Of a DNA stretch of 32,401 nucleotides, positions 32,321 through 32,401 are shown in pieces. The DNA is taken from contig OMXS01000029.1 of the NCBI GenBank assembly GCA_900315095.1, positions 1 through 32,401 of the forward strand, written 5' to 3'. Position 1 is the first letter of the stretch, and the number at the start of each line of letters is the position of its first letter. The notes under the pieces were generated by a model that was given only the letters and a program-made list of their open reading frames with translations, was not told the origin of the DNA and did no database searches. The translations under genes and the position numbers were made by a program. Source of the DNA: an uncultured Prevotellaceae bacterium. Lineage in GTDB: Bacteria > Bacteroidota > Bacteroidia > Bacteroidales > Bacteroidaceae.

Positions 32321-32358
32321 AAAAAATGGCAAAGTCCCATTTGCGAGACTTTGCCATT
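32321..32358 (-). terminator. Intrinsic terminator for the minus-strand gene at the right edge
   Basis: A perfect 12-bp stem, AATGGCAAAGTC (32325-32336) with GACTTTGCCATT (32347-32358), 10-nt loop, followed on the minus strand by T's (A-run 32319-32326 region). It lies 22 nt past the stop codon at 32381. Confidence 0.8.
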
Positions 32359-32380
32359 AGAATGATATTGCGGAATGTTT

Positions 32381-32401
32381 TTACTCCTCAACTGCAGCCT
32401 G
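32381..32401 (-). CDS. C-terminal end of a gene cut by the right edge
   Basis: The minus strand from the window end reads Gln-Ala-Ala-Val-Glu-Glu-stop, with TAA at 32383-32381, and the strong minus-strand terminator follows at 32358-32321. The acidic, Ala-rich end is ordinary for a ribosomal or other abundant cytosolic protein, but six residues do not allow identification. Confidence 0.4.
   Translation of the reverse strand, partial: QAAVEE

Overview
The window looks like a chromosomal segment from a Bacteroidales bacterium, most likely Prevotellaceae (Prevotella or a close relative). Several things point that way. Genes are preceded by Bacteroidetes-type promoters (TTTG, about 19-20 nt, TAnnTTTG) rather than sigma70 -35/-10 boxes. 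The primary sigma factor is short and lacks region 1.1. The gene set includes lineage-typical proteins: a DUF3256 protein, a DUF3298 lipoprotein, an M49 dipeptidyl peptidase with HECLGH, and FatA-like acyl-ACP thioesterase. Secreted proteins commonly have signal peptides ending in A-Q. No rRNA, tRNA, CRISPR array, prophage or complete insertion sequence was seen. Genus is inference only.

Layout: (1) 1-557 holds microsatellites and perhaps the 3' end of a gene. (2) An HtrA/DegQ periplasmic protease (558-2036) is followed by a ~585-nt intergenic stack of nested inverted repeats. (3) A minus-strand block (2622-7661) encodes a small secreted protein, a tandem-NBD ABC ATPase, RuvC, an MBL-fold hydrolase, RsmG and a DUF3298 lipoprotein. 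Direct copies of a dimeric palindromic repeat flank the ABC gene. (4) A plus-strand run follows: HAD phosphatase, PanB, and an MFS transporter with an apparent frameshift.

(5) The primary sigma gene rpoD has a textbook promoter and heads a compact run: a secreted protein of unknown function, an HPr-kinase-like P-loop protein, an S24/S26 Ser-His peptidase, and a PqqD-type RiPP-recognition-element protein. This kinase/protease/RRE cassette has no recognisable cyclase, radical-SAM enzyme or precursor and is the best candidate for an undescribed system here. (6) A stand-alone AraC-type HTH protein overlaps a DPP III-like peptidase, followed by an AlkD-like HEAT-repeat protein. (7) A Fur-family regulator, purA and hisS form a tight operon, followed by an SGNH/CE12 esterase. 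(8) Reverse rubrerythrin, a hypothetical protein and an acyl-ACP thioesterase come next.

(9) An AraC regulator is divergent from a complete RND efflux operon (MFP lipoprotein, RND pump, TolC-like channel). Both divergent promoters carry the same 11-mer, AAATAGAACAT, where the -33 box should be, a strong operator candidate. (10) A minus-strand alanine dehydrogenase is preceded by a promoter-plus-terminator unit (small RNA or attenuated leader). Then come a DUF3256 protein and the last codons of another minus-strand gene at the right edge.

All functional calls come from reading motifs and lengths by eye; no database search was run.
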